Source: Polaromonas sp. (lineage in GTDB: Bacteria > Pseudomonadota > Gammaproteobacteria > Burkholderiales > Burkholderiaceae_C). From it: a stretch of DNA of 64,000 bases. Location: NCBI GenBank assembly GCA_013298945.1, contig JAAFJR010000002.1, positions 1 to 64,000 on the forward strand, given 5' to 3'. This document shows, one piece after another, positions 41,557-50,440 of this stretch. Under the pieces are notes generated by a model. It had not been told where the DNA came from. It did no database searches and saw only the letters and a program-made list of their open reading frames with translations. The position numbers and the translations under genes were made by a program. Positions within the stretch are counted from its first letter, which is position 1, and each line of letters starts with the position of its first letter.

Positions 41557-41823
41557 TTAAGCAGCGGTGGTTATGGCTGCTTTTTTAGCTGCTTGAGCAA
41601 ACAAACGCTCAACGGTTGGAGACGCTTGTGCGCCAACGCTTTTCCAGTAAGTCACGCGGTCGATAGCAACGCGGATGCTCTCTTCGCCACCGGTAGCGCT
41701 AGGGTTGTAAAAACCAACGCGCTCGATGAAGCGACCATCACGACGTGTGCGCTTGTCAGCAACGACGATGTTGAAGAAGGGACGCGCTTTAGCGCCGCCG
41801 CGAGAAAGTCGAATGACGACCAT
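41557..41823 (-). CDS. rpsP: 30S ribosomal protein S16
   Basis: 88 residues: '[20 protein letters not shown]' start and '[14 protein letters not shown]', diagnostic for S16. First gene of its operon with a clear upstream promoter. Confidence 0.97.
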   Translation of the reverse strand: MVVIRLSRGGAKARPFFNIVVADKRTRRDGRFIERVGFYNPSATGGEESIRVAIDRVTYWKSVGAQASPTVERLFAQAAKKAAITTAA

Positions 41824-41956
41824 AGTATTTCCTTTGAAAAGTATAAAAGTTTTGCTAGAAAGCCCAGAAAACCTAAATACCTATTAATTTCATGTAATCT
41901 CAGCGTTGAGACACGTTACATAACCACCCGGCTAGAAACACGCTGAAAAGCCTTTG

Positions 41957-41986
41957 ATTATAGCTTTTTAGCAGAGCTGTTGTCAT
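41957..41986 (-). promoter_or_regulatory. Promoter of the rpsP operon
   Basis: Minus strand: -35 ATGACA (41981-41986), 18-bp spacer, -10 TATAAT (41957-41962), followed by CAAAGGCTTTTC, which is also found downstream of the rplS -10. Confidence 0.7.
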
Positions 41987-42032
41987 TTTTATTCTCTGAT
42001 TATTCTTTTATAAGCCAACTATTGAGCCATTT

Positions 42033-42578
42033 ATGTTGATTATTCGCCCAAGCACAGACGCAGATTTACCCGCCATCACCGCGATTTACGCGCACCACGT
42101 TCTCACCGGAACGGGTACTTTTGAGGTTGATCCACCCAGTTTGGAGGATATGCGCGGTCGTCGTGCGGATGTGCTGTCCAAGGGATTGCCTTGGCTGGTC
42201 GCGGTGCAAAACGATGTTGCTATTGAAAAAGGCATTGAAAATGTAGTGGGTTATGCCTACTGCAACTGGTTCAAACCACGTCCAGCGTATCGATTTTCAG
42301 CCGAGGATTCGATTTATTTAAGCCCAGAAGCAGCCGGCAAAGGCATTGGTCGCACCTTGCTCGCTGAATTGATGGCGCAGGCTCAGCGGGCTGGAGTTCG
42401 AAAATTGATCGCGGTGATTGGCGATTCGGCCAATGCGGGCTCTATTGCGCTGCATGAGTCAGCAGGATTTCAAAGTGTGGGTGTGCTGAAATCGTGCGGC
42501 TGGAAGTTCGACAAGTGGTTGGATGTTGTGCTGATGGATAAGGCCTTGGGTGAGGCGGATATAACTGCACCTTTATAG
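42033..42578 (+). CDS. GNAT N-acetyltransferase (Pat/MddA-like)
   Basis: 181 residues. 'IRPSTDADLPAITAIYAHHVLTGTGTFE' and 'EDSIYLSPEAAGKGIGRTLLAELM' (acetyl-CoA pyrophosphate loop 'GKGIGR') followed by 'HESAGFQSVGVLKSCGWKFDKWLDVVLM' are typical of the phosphinothricin/methionine-sulfoximine acetyltransferase-like branch. The natural substrate is uncertain. Followed by a TM2-like gene 19 bp on. Confidence 0.9.
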   Translation: MLIIRPSTDADLPAITAIYAHHVLTGTGTFEVDPPSLEDMRGRRADVLSKGLPWLVAVQNDVAIEKGIENVVGYAYCNWFKPRPAYRFSAEDSIYLSPEAAGKGIGRTLLAELMAQAQRAGVRKLIAVIGDSANAGSIALHESAGFQSVGVLKSCGWKFDKWLDVVLMDKALGEADITAPL

Positions 42579-42597
42579 ATATTTGGAATAAAACGAA

Positions 42598-43044
42598 ATG
42601 AAAAACAAAACCATCGCCGCTTGGCTATCTTTTCTAGGCGGCCCAATTGGCTTGCACCGGTTCTACCTCTTTGGTAAGCAAGATTGGTTGGGTTGGCTGC
42701 TGCCTTTGCCCACGATTTTGGGGTTTTACGGCGTGCAAAGGGTGCGCACTTACGGCATTGATGACACCATCAGTTGGGTATTGCTGCCGGTTTTGGGTTT
42801 TGTCATTGCGGGCTGTGCACTCACTGCGATTGTTTACGGTTTGATGTCGGCAGAGCAATGGAATGCGAGATTTAACCCCAAATCTAAACCGGACGCCGCT
42901 GCGGGTCAAACCAGCTGGCTCACGATTGGTGCAGTGGTTTTCTCGTTATTGATTGGTTGCACGGCGCTGATTTTCGGCACCGTTCAAGTATTTCAGCACT
43001 ATTTTGAGTACCAAATACTTGAAGGTCAAAAGTTGTCGCAATAG
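42598..43044 (+). CDS. TM2/NINE-domain-like membrane protein
   Basis: 148 residues. The start 'AAWLSFLGGPIGLHRFYLFGKQDWLGWL' is the TM2-domain pattern (membrane segment, short turn with GxHRFY, membrane segment); two more hydrophobic stretches follow (about residues 55-82 and 103-130). Function unknown. Ends just before a dispersed repeat. Confidence 0.8.
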   Translation: MKNKTIAAWLSFLGGPIGLHRFYLFGKQDWLGWLLPLPTILGFYGVQRVRTYGIDDTISWVLLPVLGFVIAGCALTAIVYGLMSAEQWNARFNPKSKPDAAAGQTSWLTIGAVVFSLLIGCTALIFGTVQVFQHYFEYQILEGQKLSQ

Positions 43045-43068
43045 TTTGAAAAGACTAAAATATGGCTC

Positions 43069-43113
43069 TAGTCGGCGTATTTATTGCCTAAGTTGCTATT
43101 AAAAGTATAGCAA
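43069..43113 (-). repeat. Dispersed repeat (intergenic, next to pit stop codon)
   Basis: TAGTCGGCGTATTTATTGCC then GCTATTAAAAGTATAGC, between the converging TM2-like and phosphate transporter genes. It abuts the transporter stop codon. Confidence 0.88.
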
Positions 43114-44121
43114 TTAAAACAACTGCAAGCTGACCCAATACGCCACAGCAGCGACAAACGCACTAGCAGGAATCGTAAAAACCCATGCCCACACGATGTT
43201 GCCAGCTACGCCCCAACGTACCGCACTAGCGCGTTGAACCGAACCAACGCCTACGATAGAGCCCGTAATCGTGTGTGTTGTGGAGACAGGGACACCCATA
43301 AATGTGTTTAAAAACAAAGTGATAGCGCCTGCACCTTCAGCACAAAAACCACCGACGGGTTTCAGTTTAGTGATCTTTTGTCCCATGGTTTTCACGATGC
43401 GCCAGCCGCCAAACATGGTTCCTGCGCCAATCGCGCAGTAAGCAGAAATCGCAACCCACATGGGCGGTGATTTGTCGCCCGCCGCAGAATAGCCAGTCGC
43501 AATCAACAGCATCCAAATGATTCCGATGGTCTTTTGCGCATCATTGCCACCGTGCCCCAAGCTGAACGCTGCTGCAGAAGCCAATTGCAGACGTCTAAAA
43601 ATACGGTCAACTTTAGAAGGCGCTGTTTTACGGCATAGCCACGCCACTAAAACCATCAGCAATGACCCGAGGACGAATCCTAAAATCGGTGAAATAAAAA
43701 TAAATGCAACGATTTTGAGGATGCCGCTAGAGATGATGGCGCTTACGCCAGCTTTAGTTACTGCTGCGCCAATGATGCCGCCTGCTAGAGCGTGAGATGA
43801 ACTGCTAGGGATACCATAGTACCAAGTAATGGTGTTCCAAGTGATCCCACCTATCAGCGCACCAAACACGACATGAATATCAACAATAGCTGGGTTGACC
43901 AATCCTTTGCCCATGGTTGCTGCAACCGCAAAACCGAATACAAAAATGGCAACAGCATTAAAAAATGCAGCAAAAACAACGGCTTGGCCAGGTTTTAGAA
44001 CACCAGTGGAGACGACGGTTGCAATCGAATTGGCCGCATCATGAAAGCCATTCATAAAGTCGAAAGCCAATGCCAGCAACACCAGCATGGCGACTATCCA
44101 AAACGCGGTTTGGGCTTGCAT
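43114..44121 (-). CDS. Inorganic phosphate transporter, PiT family
   Basis: 335 residues, about ten membrane segments with the two PHO4 signature regions: 'ALAFDFMNGFHDAANSIATVVSTG' at the N-terminus and 'SLGHGGNDAQKTIGIIWM' in the middle. It imports phosphate (usually as a metal-phosphate complex) with protons. Its start overlaps the stop of the DUF47 gene by one base, so the two are translationally coupled. Confidence 0.95.
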   Translation of the reverse strand: MQAQTAFWIVAMLVLLALAFDFMNGFHDAANSIATVVSTGVLKPGQAVVFAAFFNAVAIFVFGFAVAATMGKGLVNPAIVDIHVVFGALIGGITWNTITWYYGIPSSSSHALAGGIIGAAVTKAGVSAIISSGILKIVAFIFISPILGFVLGSLLMVLVAWLCRKTAPSKVDRIFRRLQLASAAAFSLGHGGNDAQKTIGIIWMLLIATGYSAAGDKSPPMWVAISAYCAIGAGTMFGGWRIVKTMGQKITKLKPVGGFCAEGAGAITLFLNTFMGVPVSTTHTITGSIVGVGSVQRASAVRWGVAGNIVWAWVFTIPASAFVAAVAYWVSLQLF

Positions 44122-44768
44122 TAAGAATTCTCCAGAATGATGCCTTCAATCAAGTTCGCCACGTCTTCGCATTTGTCGGTGATAGTTTCAAGCAGCTCAT
44201 AAATGGCTTTGAGTTTGATGACTTCGCGAACATCAGGCTCTTCACGGAACAGCTTGCTCATGGCGCTGCGCATCACGCGGTCCGCATCAGATTCGAGTTT
44301 GTCAATTTCTTCGCAGGTTTTTAGCGCGGTCTCCGCTGTTGCTGGGTCGGCAATGCTGCCTAGCAAATAAACGGCATCTTTGAGACGGTCAATACATTTG
44401 ACGCTGATGTCCGTGAGGCGTTTGATGTCTGTCGTCATCTCGCGCACGTCATACAAAGCCATGGTCTCGGCGGAATCTTGTAGCAAATCTGCCACATCAT
44501 CCATTGTATTGATAAGTTTGTGGATATGCTCGCGGTCAATCGGTGTGATAAATGTTTTGTGCAACATTTGGTTGACATCGCGGGTCACGCGGTCAGCCGC
44601 ACGCTCGGCATTGTCAACATCTCGGTTGTATTGCTCACGCAGATGCACATCGCTGTAATTCTCAACCAACTGCGAGAAGGCGCGCGCGGCTTCTACCGTG
44701 CGGTCTGCGTGCTGGTTAAACATTTCAAAAAAATTGCCTTCGCGGGGAAGTAATTTACCGAAGAACAT
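44121..44768 (-). CDS. DUF47 family PhoU-like protein (Pit accessory)
   Basis: 215 residues, all-helical, 'FFEMFNQHADRTVEAARAFSQL' start and paired 'DxxxxAxxExxxD'-type helices as in PhoU ('VDNAERAADRVTRDVNQML', 'IDKLESDADRVMRSAMSKLF'). DUF47 proteins are regulators or partners of Pit transporters. GGAGG stands 5 bp before the ATG; a Pho-box-like array lies just upstream. Confidence 0.92.
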   Translation of the reverse strand: MFFGKLLPREGNFFEMFNQHADRTVEAARAFSQLVENYSDVHLREQYNRDVDNAERAADRVTRDVNQMLHKTFITPIDREHIHKLINTMDDVADLLQDSAETMALYDVREMTTDIKRLTDISVKCIDRLKDAVYLLGSIADPATAETALKTCEEIDKLESDADRVMRSAMSKLFREEPDVREVIKLKAIYELLETITDKCEDVANLIEGIILENS

Positions 44769-44799
44769 GGAAGCCTCCCTGTGGGGTATATTTCAATTT

Positions 44800-44828
44800 C
44801 ATGTCAAATAAGTGACATTTATGTGACT
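44800..44828 (-). promoter_or_regulatory. Pho-box-like triple direct repeat
   Basis: Minus strand AGTCACA-TAAA-TGTCACT-TATT-TGACATG: three 7-bp units at an exact 11-bp period, the geometry of PhoB sites. It sits 32-60 bp before the DUF47 start codon, where it could replace a -35 box. Suggests phosphate-starvation control of the DUF47-Pit pair. Confidence 0.6.
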
Positions 44829-44883
44829 TTTAGGAGTTTAACCGCGAGTTAAACCAAGCGAATAGATTTAAATTTAAAAAGGC

Positions 44884-44920
44884 AAAAAAAAAACCGCACA
44901 ACAATTTGTTGTACGGTTTT
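44884..44920 (-). terminator. Terminator after tRNA-Leu
   Basis: Minus strand: AAACCGT-ACAACAA / TTGTTGT-GCGGTTT hairpin followed by a long T run (A run at 44884-44893 on the plus strand). Confidence 0.85.
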
Positions 44921-44923
44921 TAA

Positions 44924-45010
44924 TGGTGCCGGAGGCCGGAATCGAACCGGCACGGGTCTTACCCCGCGGGATTTTGAGTCCCGTGCGTCTACCAATTTCA
45001 CCACTCCGGC
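44924..45010 (-). tRNA. tRNA-Leu (anticodon CAA)
   Basis: 87-nt class II tRNA on the minus strand: acceptor GCCGGAG pairs with CTCCGGC, anticodon loop CTCAAAA (anticodon CAA, reads UUG), a long variable arm, T arm GCCGG-TTCGATT-CCGGC, encoded ACCA end. A terminator follows directly. Confidence 0.96.
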
Positions 45011-45064
45011 AATTGGAACCTGTGAAGCCTCGAATTATGACACATTTTATGGCACATTATTGGG

Positions 45065-45967
45065 ATGAACTATTTAACTATTGAAGATGTGATCGGAAAA
45101 ACGCCTTTGGTGGCTCTACAACGCATTGGCGCAGCTGGTAATAAGCTCAAAAACAATGTTGTTTTAGGTAAATTAGAGGGTAACAACCCCGCTGGCTCGG
45201 TGAAAGACAGAGCTGCCATGTCGATGATCAAGCGCGCGGAAGAGCGCGGACAGATAAAACTTGGCGATAAATTGATCGAGGCAACCTCAGGTAACACTGG
45301 AATAGCTTTGGCAATGGCTGCTGCCATCAGAGGCTACAGCATGGTGCTTATCATGCCAGAAGACCTGTCTATTGAGCGCGTGCAAACCATGAAAGCCTTC
45401 GGGGCTGAGCTGATTTTGACGCCCAAAAGCGGTGGCATGGAGTACGCACGCGATTTGGCAGAGCAAATGCAAGCAGAGGGCAAAGGTTTGGTATTGGATC
45501 AGTTTGCAAACCAAGACAATCCACACGCACATTATGAAACCACGGGGCCAGAGCTTTGGGCAGATACGCAAGGACAGATTACTCATTTTGTGAGTGCCAT
45601 GGGTACAACTGGAACAATTACTGGCGTGTCTAAGTATTTGAAAGAAAAAAATCCAGCCATCAAAATCATTGGTGCACAACCTTCTGAGGGTTCACGCATT
45701 CCGGGCATTCGCAAATGGCCAACTGAATATTTGCCCAAAATTTACGATCCTACTTATGTGGATGAATTGGTTTTTGTCAGTCAAGCGGATGCGGAAAATA
45801 TGTGCCGACAGTTGGCAAAAGACGAGGGTATTTTTTGCGGCATTTCAGCAGCTGGCGCATGTTGGGTTGCGCAGCAGATTGCAAAAACGGTGGATAACGC
45901 GACGATCGCTTTTATTGTTTGCGATAGGGGTGATAGATACCTTTCAACGGGTGTTTTTCCTGCTTGA
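45065..45967 (+). CDS. cysM: Cysteine synthase B (O-acetylserine sulfhydrylase)
   Basis: 300 residues, the CysM length. PLP Lys47 in 'NPAGSVKDRA'; phosphate loop 'SGNTGIALA'; the C-terminal 'GISAAGACWVA' and 'DRGDRYLSTGVF' segments are standard. It makes cysteine from O-acetylserine with sulfide or thiosulfate. A single gene, upstream of a P450. Confidence 0.95.
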   Translation: MNYLTIEDVIGKTPLVALQRIGAAGNKLKNNVVLGKLEGNNPAGSVKDRAAMSMIKRAEERGQIKLGDKLIEATSGNTGIALAMAAAIRGYSMVLIMPEDLSIERVQTMKAFGAELILTPKSGGMEYARDLAEQMQAEGKGLVLDQFANQDNPHAHYETTGPELWADTQGQITHFVSAMGTTGTITGVSKYLKEKNPAIKIIGAQPSEGSRIPGIRKWPTEYLPKIYDPTYVDELVFVSQADAENMCRQLAKDEGIFCGISAAGACWVAQQIAKTVDNATIAFIVCDRGDRYLSTGVFPA

Positions 45968-46004
45968 TTGAATGTAACTATTAAAGTACTGATTAAAAAT
46001 AATC

Positions 46005-47309
46005 ATGTCGACTTCGAATTTTCTTGCCGATATTACGCCTCATATCTCTGTGGATGAGGCCAAAAAAATCGCTGCAACGTTAGATTTACGCAATCCGCCA
46101 GCAGTTTTCTATAGCAATCCTTACCCCGTTTATGCGGCACTTAGAGAGCATGAGCCCGTGAGGCGTATGCCAGATGGTTCGGTGTTGATCACGCGTTATA
46201 AAGATCTGATTCAAGTTTATAAAGATGCGCACACTTTTAGTTCAGATAAGAAAATTGAGTTCACGCCTAAATTCGGTGATGCACCGCATTTGTTGGAGCA
46301 CCACACCACAAGTTTGATTTTTAACGATCCTCCCTTGCACACGCAGGTGCGGCAAATCATGATGGGTGCTTTAACGAGACGCGCCATTGATCAAATGGAA
46401 AGCAGTTTGACGGAGCTGGTGTCTAAGCTGGCAGACCGTATTCAAGCGCAGGGTGGTGGTGATTTGATTGAGGATTTCGCAGCCGCTATTCCCATTGAAG
46501 TGATTGGTAATTTGCTGAACATTCCGCATGAAGAACGAGACCCACTCAGAGACTGGTCTCTGGCCATTTTGGGTGCGTTGGAGCCAAAAATATCAGCTGA
46601 GCAGGCGCAGCGAGGTAATAAAGCTGTGGTGGAATTTTTAACGTATTTGAAGCTGTTGGTGGCTGATAGAAGAGCACGTCCTGGCAACCCTGAAAGTGAT
46701 GTGTTGACGCGTTTGATTCAAGGTGAGCGCAGCGATAATGGACAACGTTTGAGTGAAAACGAACTGCTCCACAACTGTATTTTTATTTTGAATGCAGGCC
46801 ATGAAACCACGACGAACTTAATTGGAAATGCGCTGGTCGCCTTGCAAGAATGGCCTGTACAAAAAGAGCTGCTGGTTCAACGTATATCGGCATCCGAGCA
46901 TGACAAAACAGTTTTAGACGATGTGCTCAATACTGCGGTAGATGAATTTTTGCGGTTTGAGTCTTCAAATCAACTGGGAAATAGAAGAGCGACTGTGGAT
47001 TGTGTTGTAGGTGATGTGCCTCTTTCTAAAGGTACGTTGATAACTTTGTGTATTGGTTCAGTAAACCGTGACCCTGCACAGTTTGAAAATGCCGAAATCA
47101 TGGACATCACGCGGCCAAACTGCAAGCATTTGTCGTTTGCCTTTGGCATTCACCAATGTGCGGGTCTTCATTTGGCACGCTTGGAGGGCAGAGTTGCGCT
47201 ACAAATATTTCTGCAAAGATTCCCAAATTACAAGTTGACTGCTGCTCCTACACGCGGTGGTCGTGCGCGCTTCAGAGGTTTTCTGAATGCGCCATTTTCG
47301 ATTGCTTAA
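46005..47309 (+). CDS. Cytochrome P450
   Basis: 434 residues, soluble bacterial type. I-helix 'NAGHETTTNLIGNAL', K-helix 'EFLRFES' (ExxR), and haem loop 'FAFGIHQCAGLHLAR' with Cys385 as haem ligand, all intact. It should hydroxylate a small hydrophobic substrate with O2. No ferredoxin or ferredoxin reductase gene is adjacent, so electrons must come from elsewhere. The substrate is not evident; neighbours are cysM and a Nudix gene. Confidence 0.94.
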   Translation: MSTSNFLADITPHISVDEAKKIAATLDLRNPPAVFYSNPYPVYAALREHEPVRRMPDGSVLITRYKDLIQVYKDAHTFSSDKKIEFTPKFGDAPHLLEHHTTSLIFNDPPLHTQVRQIMMGALTRRAIDQMESSLTELVSKLADRIQAQGGGDLIEDFAAAIPIEVIGNLLNIPHEERDPLRDWSLAILGALEPKISAEQAQRGNKAVVEFLTYLKLLVADRRARPGNPESDVLTRLIQGERSDNGQRLSENELLHNCIFILNAGHETTTNLIGNALVALQEWPVQKELLVQRISASEHDKTVLDDVLNTAVDEFLRFESSNQLGNRRATVDCVVGDVPLSKGTLITLCIGSVNRDPAQFENAEIMDITRPNCKHLSFAFGIHQCAGLHLARLEGRVALQIFLQRFPNYKLTAAPTRGGRARFRGFLNAPFSIA

Positions 47310-47344
47310 CAACATCCCACATCTAAATCTATACCTAGATATTT

Positions 47345-47869
47345 ATGCAAACTTATAAATACTGTCCTTCATGCGCCGCACCTTTGGCTTTCGTCGCTTT
47401 GCTGGAAGATGGCGGGATGAGGGAGAGATTGCGTTGTCAGTCTTGTGATTTCACACATTGGAACAATCCAACACCAGTGCTCGCAGCGGTCATTGAATAT
47501 GAAGGGCGCATTTTGCTGGCTCAAAATGCCGCATGGCCTGGCAAGATGTTCGCGTTGATTACGGGCTTTATGGAAGCTGGCGAGACGCCCAAAGAGGGTA
47601 TAGCACGCGAAATCAAAGAGGAAACCAACCTAGATGTCAGTGAACTTAATTTGATTGGCGTGTATGACTTTCAGCGCATGAATCAAATTATCATCGCTTA
47701 CCACGCGGTTGCATCAGGAGATGTGGTTTTGTCGCCTGAGTTGGTTGATTTCAGACTGTTCTCACCACAAACAGTGAAATGCTGGCCTTCAAGCACGGGT
47801 TATGCTTTGGCAGATTGGCTCAAATCACGCGGACATGAGCCGCAGTTTGTGGAGTGGCCAAAGTCGTAA
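47345..47869 (+). CDS. Zinc-ribbon Nudix hydrolase (NudC-like)
   Basis: 174 residues. N-terminal zinc ribbon (CPSC at residues 7-10, CQSC near 31-34) followed by 'FTHWNNPTPV' and a Nudix box with 'GFMEAGETPKEG' and 'REIKEETNL'. Domain order resembles NudC NADH/NAD-RNA pyrophosphatase without its N-terminal domain; the NudC 'SQPWPFPxS' motif is not evident, so the substrate may be another dinucleotide or nucleoside diphosphate. Ends at a bidirectional terminator. Confidence 0.88.
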   Translation: MQTYKYCPSCAAPLAFVALLEDGGMRERLRCQSCDFTHWNNPTPVLAAVIEYEGRILLAQNAAWPGKMFALITGFMEAGETPKEGIAREIKEETNLDVSELNLIGVYDFQRMNQIIIAYHAVASGDVVLSPELVDFRLFSPQTVKCWPSSTGYALADWLKSRGHEPQFVEWPKS

Positions 47870-47902
47870 CTTTATAAAGTCTTTATAAAACGGCACAAGT
47901 TA

Positions 47903-47939
47903 AAAAGCCCGTTAAGTACGAAACTTATCGGGCTTTTTT
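47903..47939. terminator. Bidirectional terminator (Nudix gene / rpmG)
   Basis: AAAAAGCCCG...CGGGCTTTTTT: GC-rich stem with T run on one side and A run on the other, between the converging Nudix and rpmB-rpmG transcripts. Confidence 0.88.
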
Positions 47940-47955
47940 AGTAAGAAAAACTGAA

Positions 47956-48123
47956 TTACTTCAATTTAACTTCTTTGTAATCAACATGCTTACGTGCTTT
48001 AGGATCAAATTTCTTGATCAGCATTTTGTCAGGTGTGGTTTTTTTGTTTTTGTCAGTCGTGTAGAAATGACCTGTACCAGCTGTTGATTCCAGCTTGATT
48101 TTTTCGCGTCCGCCTTTTGCCAT
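47956..48123 (-). CDS. rpmG: 50S ribosomal protein L33
   Basis: 55 residues on the minus strand, start '[20 protein letters not shown]' and ending 'DYKEVKLK', diagnostic for L33. The zinc-binding Cys residues are absent, i.e. the zinc-independent form. It follows rpmB by 38 bp, the usual rpmB-rpmG order. Confidence 0.96.
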   Translation of the reverse strand: MAKGGREKIKLESTAGTGHFYTTDKNKKTTPDKMLIKKFDPKARKHVDYKEVKLK

Positions 48124-48161
48124 GATGGTTCTCTCAATTCTTGGTTAGTAGGGTGGATGGA

Positions 48162-48395
48162 TTATGCTTGACCACGAGCGCGCATGTCTGCAAGCACGGA
48201 CTCGATGCCATTTTTGTCAATCAAACGGATAGCTGCAGCGGAAACGCGCAGGCGAACCCAGCGGTTTTCGGCTTCAATCCAGAAGCGACGATATTGCAAA
48301 TTCGGCAAAAACCGACGTTTGGTGTGGTTGTTGGCGTGGGAAACGTTGTTTCCCGTCATTGGGCCTTTGCCCGTTACTTCACATACGCGTGCCAT
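48162..48395 (-). CDS. rpmB: 50S ribosomal protein L28
   Basis: 77 residues: '[20 protein letters not shown]', '[10 protein letters not shown]' and '[16 protein letters not shown]', diagnostic for L28. First gene of the rpmB-rpmG operon. Confidence 0.97.
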   Translation of the reverse strand: MARVCEVTGKGPMTGNNVSHANNHTKRRFLPNLQYRRFWIEAENRWVRLRVSAAAIRLIDKNGIESVLADMRARGQA

Positions 48396-48541
48396 GTGGA
48401 CACTCCTAATAAAAACGCAAATTATTGGATGTTGAATAAATAAAATTGCGCGTTAACGGCTTTCGCCGCACCTCGCTATCAAATGTAGATAGCGGTAAAT
48501 AATCACTGCTTGTAAGGTTATCCAAAGCAGCAAAGCCTTAG

Positions 48542-48570
48542 ATTATAGCGTTTTTTGGTTGCAGCTTCAA
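48542..48570 (-). promoter_or_regulatory. Promoter of rpmB-rpmG
   Basis: Minus strand: -35 TTGAAG (48565-48570), 17-bp spacer, -10 TATAAT (48542-48547), then CTAAGGCTTTG, matching the start regions of the rpsP and rplS promoters. The gap 48396-48541 that follows is the leader and holds no gene. Confidence 0.65.
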
Positions 48571-48582
48571 TTTATCTAATAT

Positions 48583-49614
<1,032 letters not shown>

Positions 49615-49750
49615 TTATAGCCTGATTTCGGGTTATAACTAAGGGTATGAATTGATTTTAGACTATCGTAAATAAGCGCGCTTAGGCATGCCTTAAATAT
49701 GAATAGAAGATGTAACTACGCGTAATGACTTTAAATACTAGGGCTTCAGC

Positions 49751-50425
49751 ATGACTATTTTGTCAAATTTAGATTTAATTCGTAGAGTACCTTTGTTTGC
49801 GATGCTGTCGGATGCGCAAGCACAAACGATTGCTGAGTCTGTTACAAAGCAACGCTTTAGACGTGGCGAAGCTATCGTTGAAGGCGGTAAAAAAGCCAAT
49901 GCACTCTACATTATTTTGAATGGACGAGCGCATGTTGTAGCGACAGACACCCGAGGGCGCGAAGCCATCTTGGCAAACTTAAAACAGGGTGACTACGTCG
50001 GTGAGATGAGCCTTATTGACAACCAGCCTCATTCAGCCACTGTGCGTGCTGAGGTGCAAACTGATGTGCTGATATTGGGGCGCCCACAGTTTGCGCGTAT
50101 CTTGCCAGAAAACGCGGCTATGACATACGCCATCATGAAAGTTCTGGTGCAACGCTTGCGCCAAGCTGATCGAAAAATTGAGTCACTCGCGTTGATGGAT
50201 GTTTATGGTCGGGTAGCCAATGCACTTTTAGATTTGTCTGTTCTGACAAGCGATGGTCATTCTTTCATCAAAGACAAAGTATCGCGCCAAAATATTGCCA
50301 AAACAGTTGGTGCTTCGCGCGAAATGGTCAGCCGTGTGATGAAAGATCTAGAGGACAAAGGTTATATTGAAAGTCAAGAAGATGGCTCGATATTGATTCG
50401 TAATAGCAGCCATACATTGTTGTAA
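49751..50425 (+). CDS. Crp/Fnr family transcriptional regulator
   Basis: 224 residues. Cyclic-nucleotide-binding barrel (residues 15 to about 125, 'GDYVGEMSLIDNQPHSATVRA'), dimer helix, and C-terminal winged helix with 'VSRQNIAKTVGASREMVSRVMKDLEDKGYI'. No N-terminal Cys cluster, so it is not an FNR oxygen sensor; the Arg/Ser pattern of the phosphate cassette resembles but does not prove cAMP binding. It is 15 bp upstream of ftsK and may share its transcript. Confidence 0.9.
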   Translation: MTILSNLDLIRRVPLFAMLSDAQAQTIAESVTKQRFRRGEAIVEGGKKANALYIILNGRAHVVATDTRGREAILANLKQGDYVGEMSLIDNQPHSATVRAEVQTDVLILGRPQFARILPENAAMTYAIMKVLVQRLRQADRKIESLALMDVYGRVANALLDLSVLTSDGHSFIKDKVSRQNIAKTVGASREMVSRVMKDLEDKGYIESQEDGSILIRNSSHTLL

Positions 50426-50440
50426 ATTTCATACCTATAG

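Noticed and set aside
48474-48512. Another dispersed repeat copy in the rpmB leader
   Set aside because: Only the GCTATC...GATAGC hairpin half resembles the family; the right half is missing, so I cannot tell it from an ordinary hairpin.
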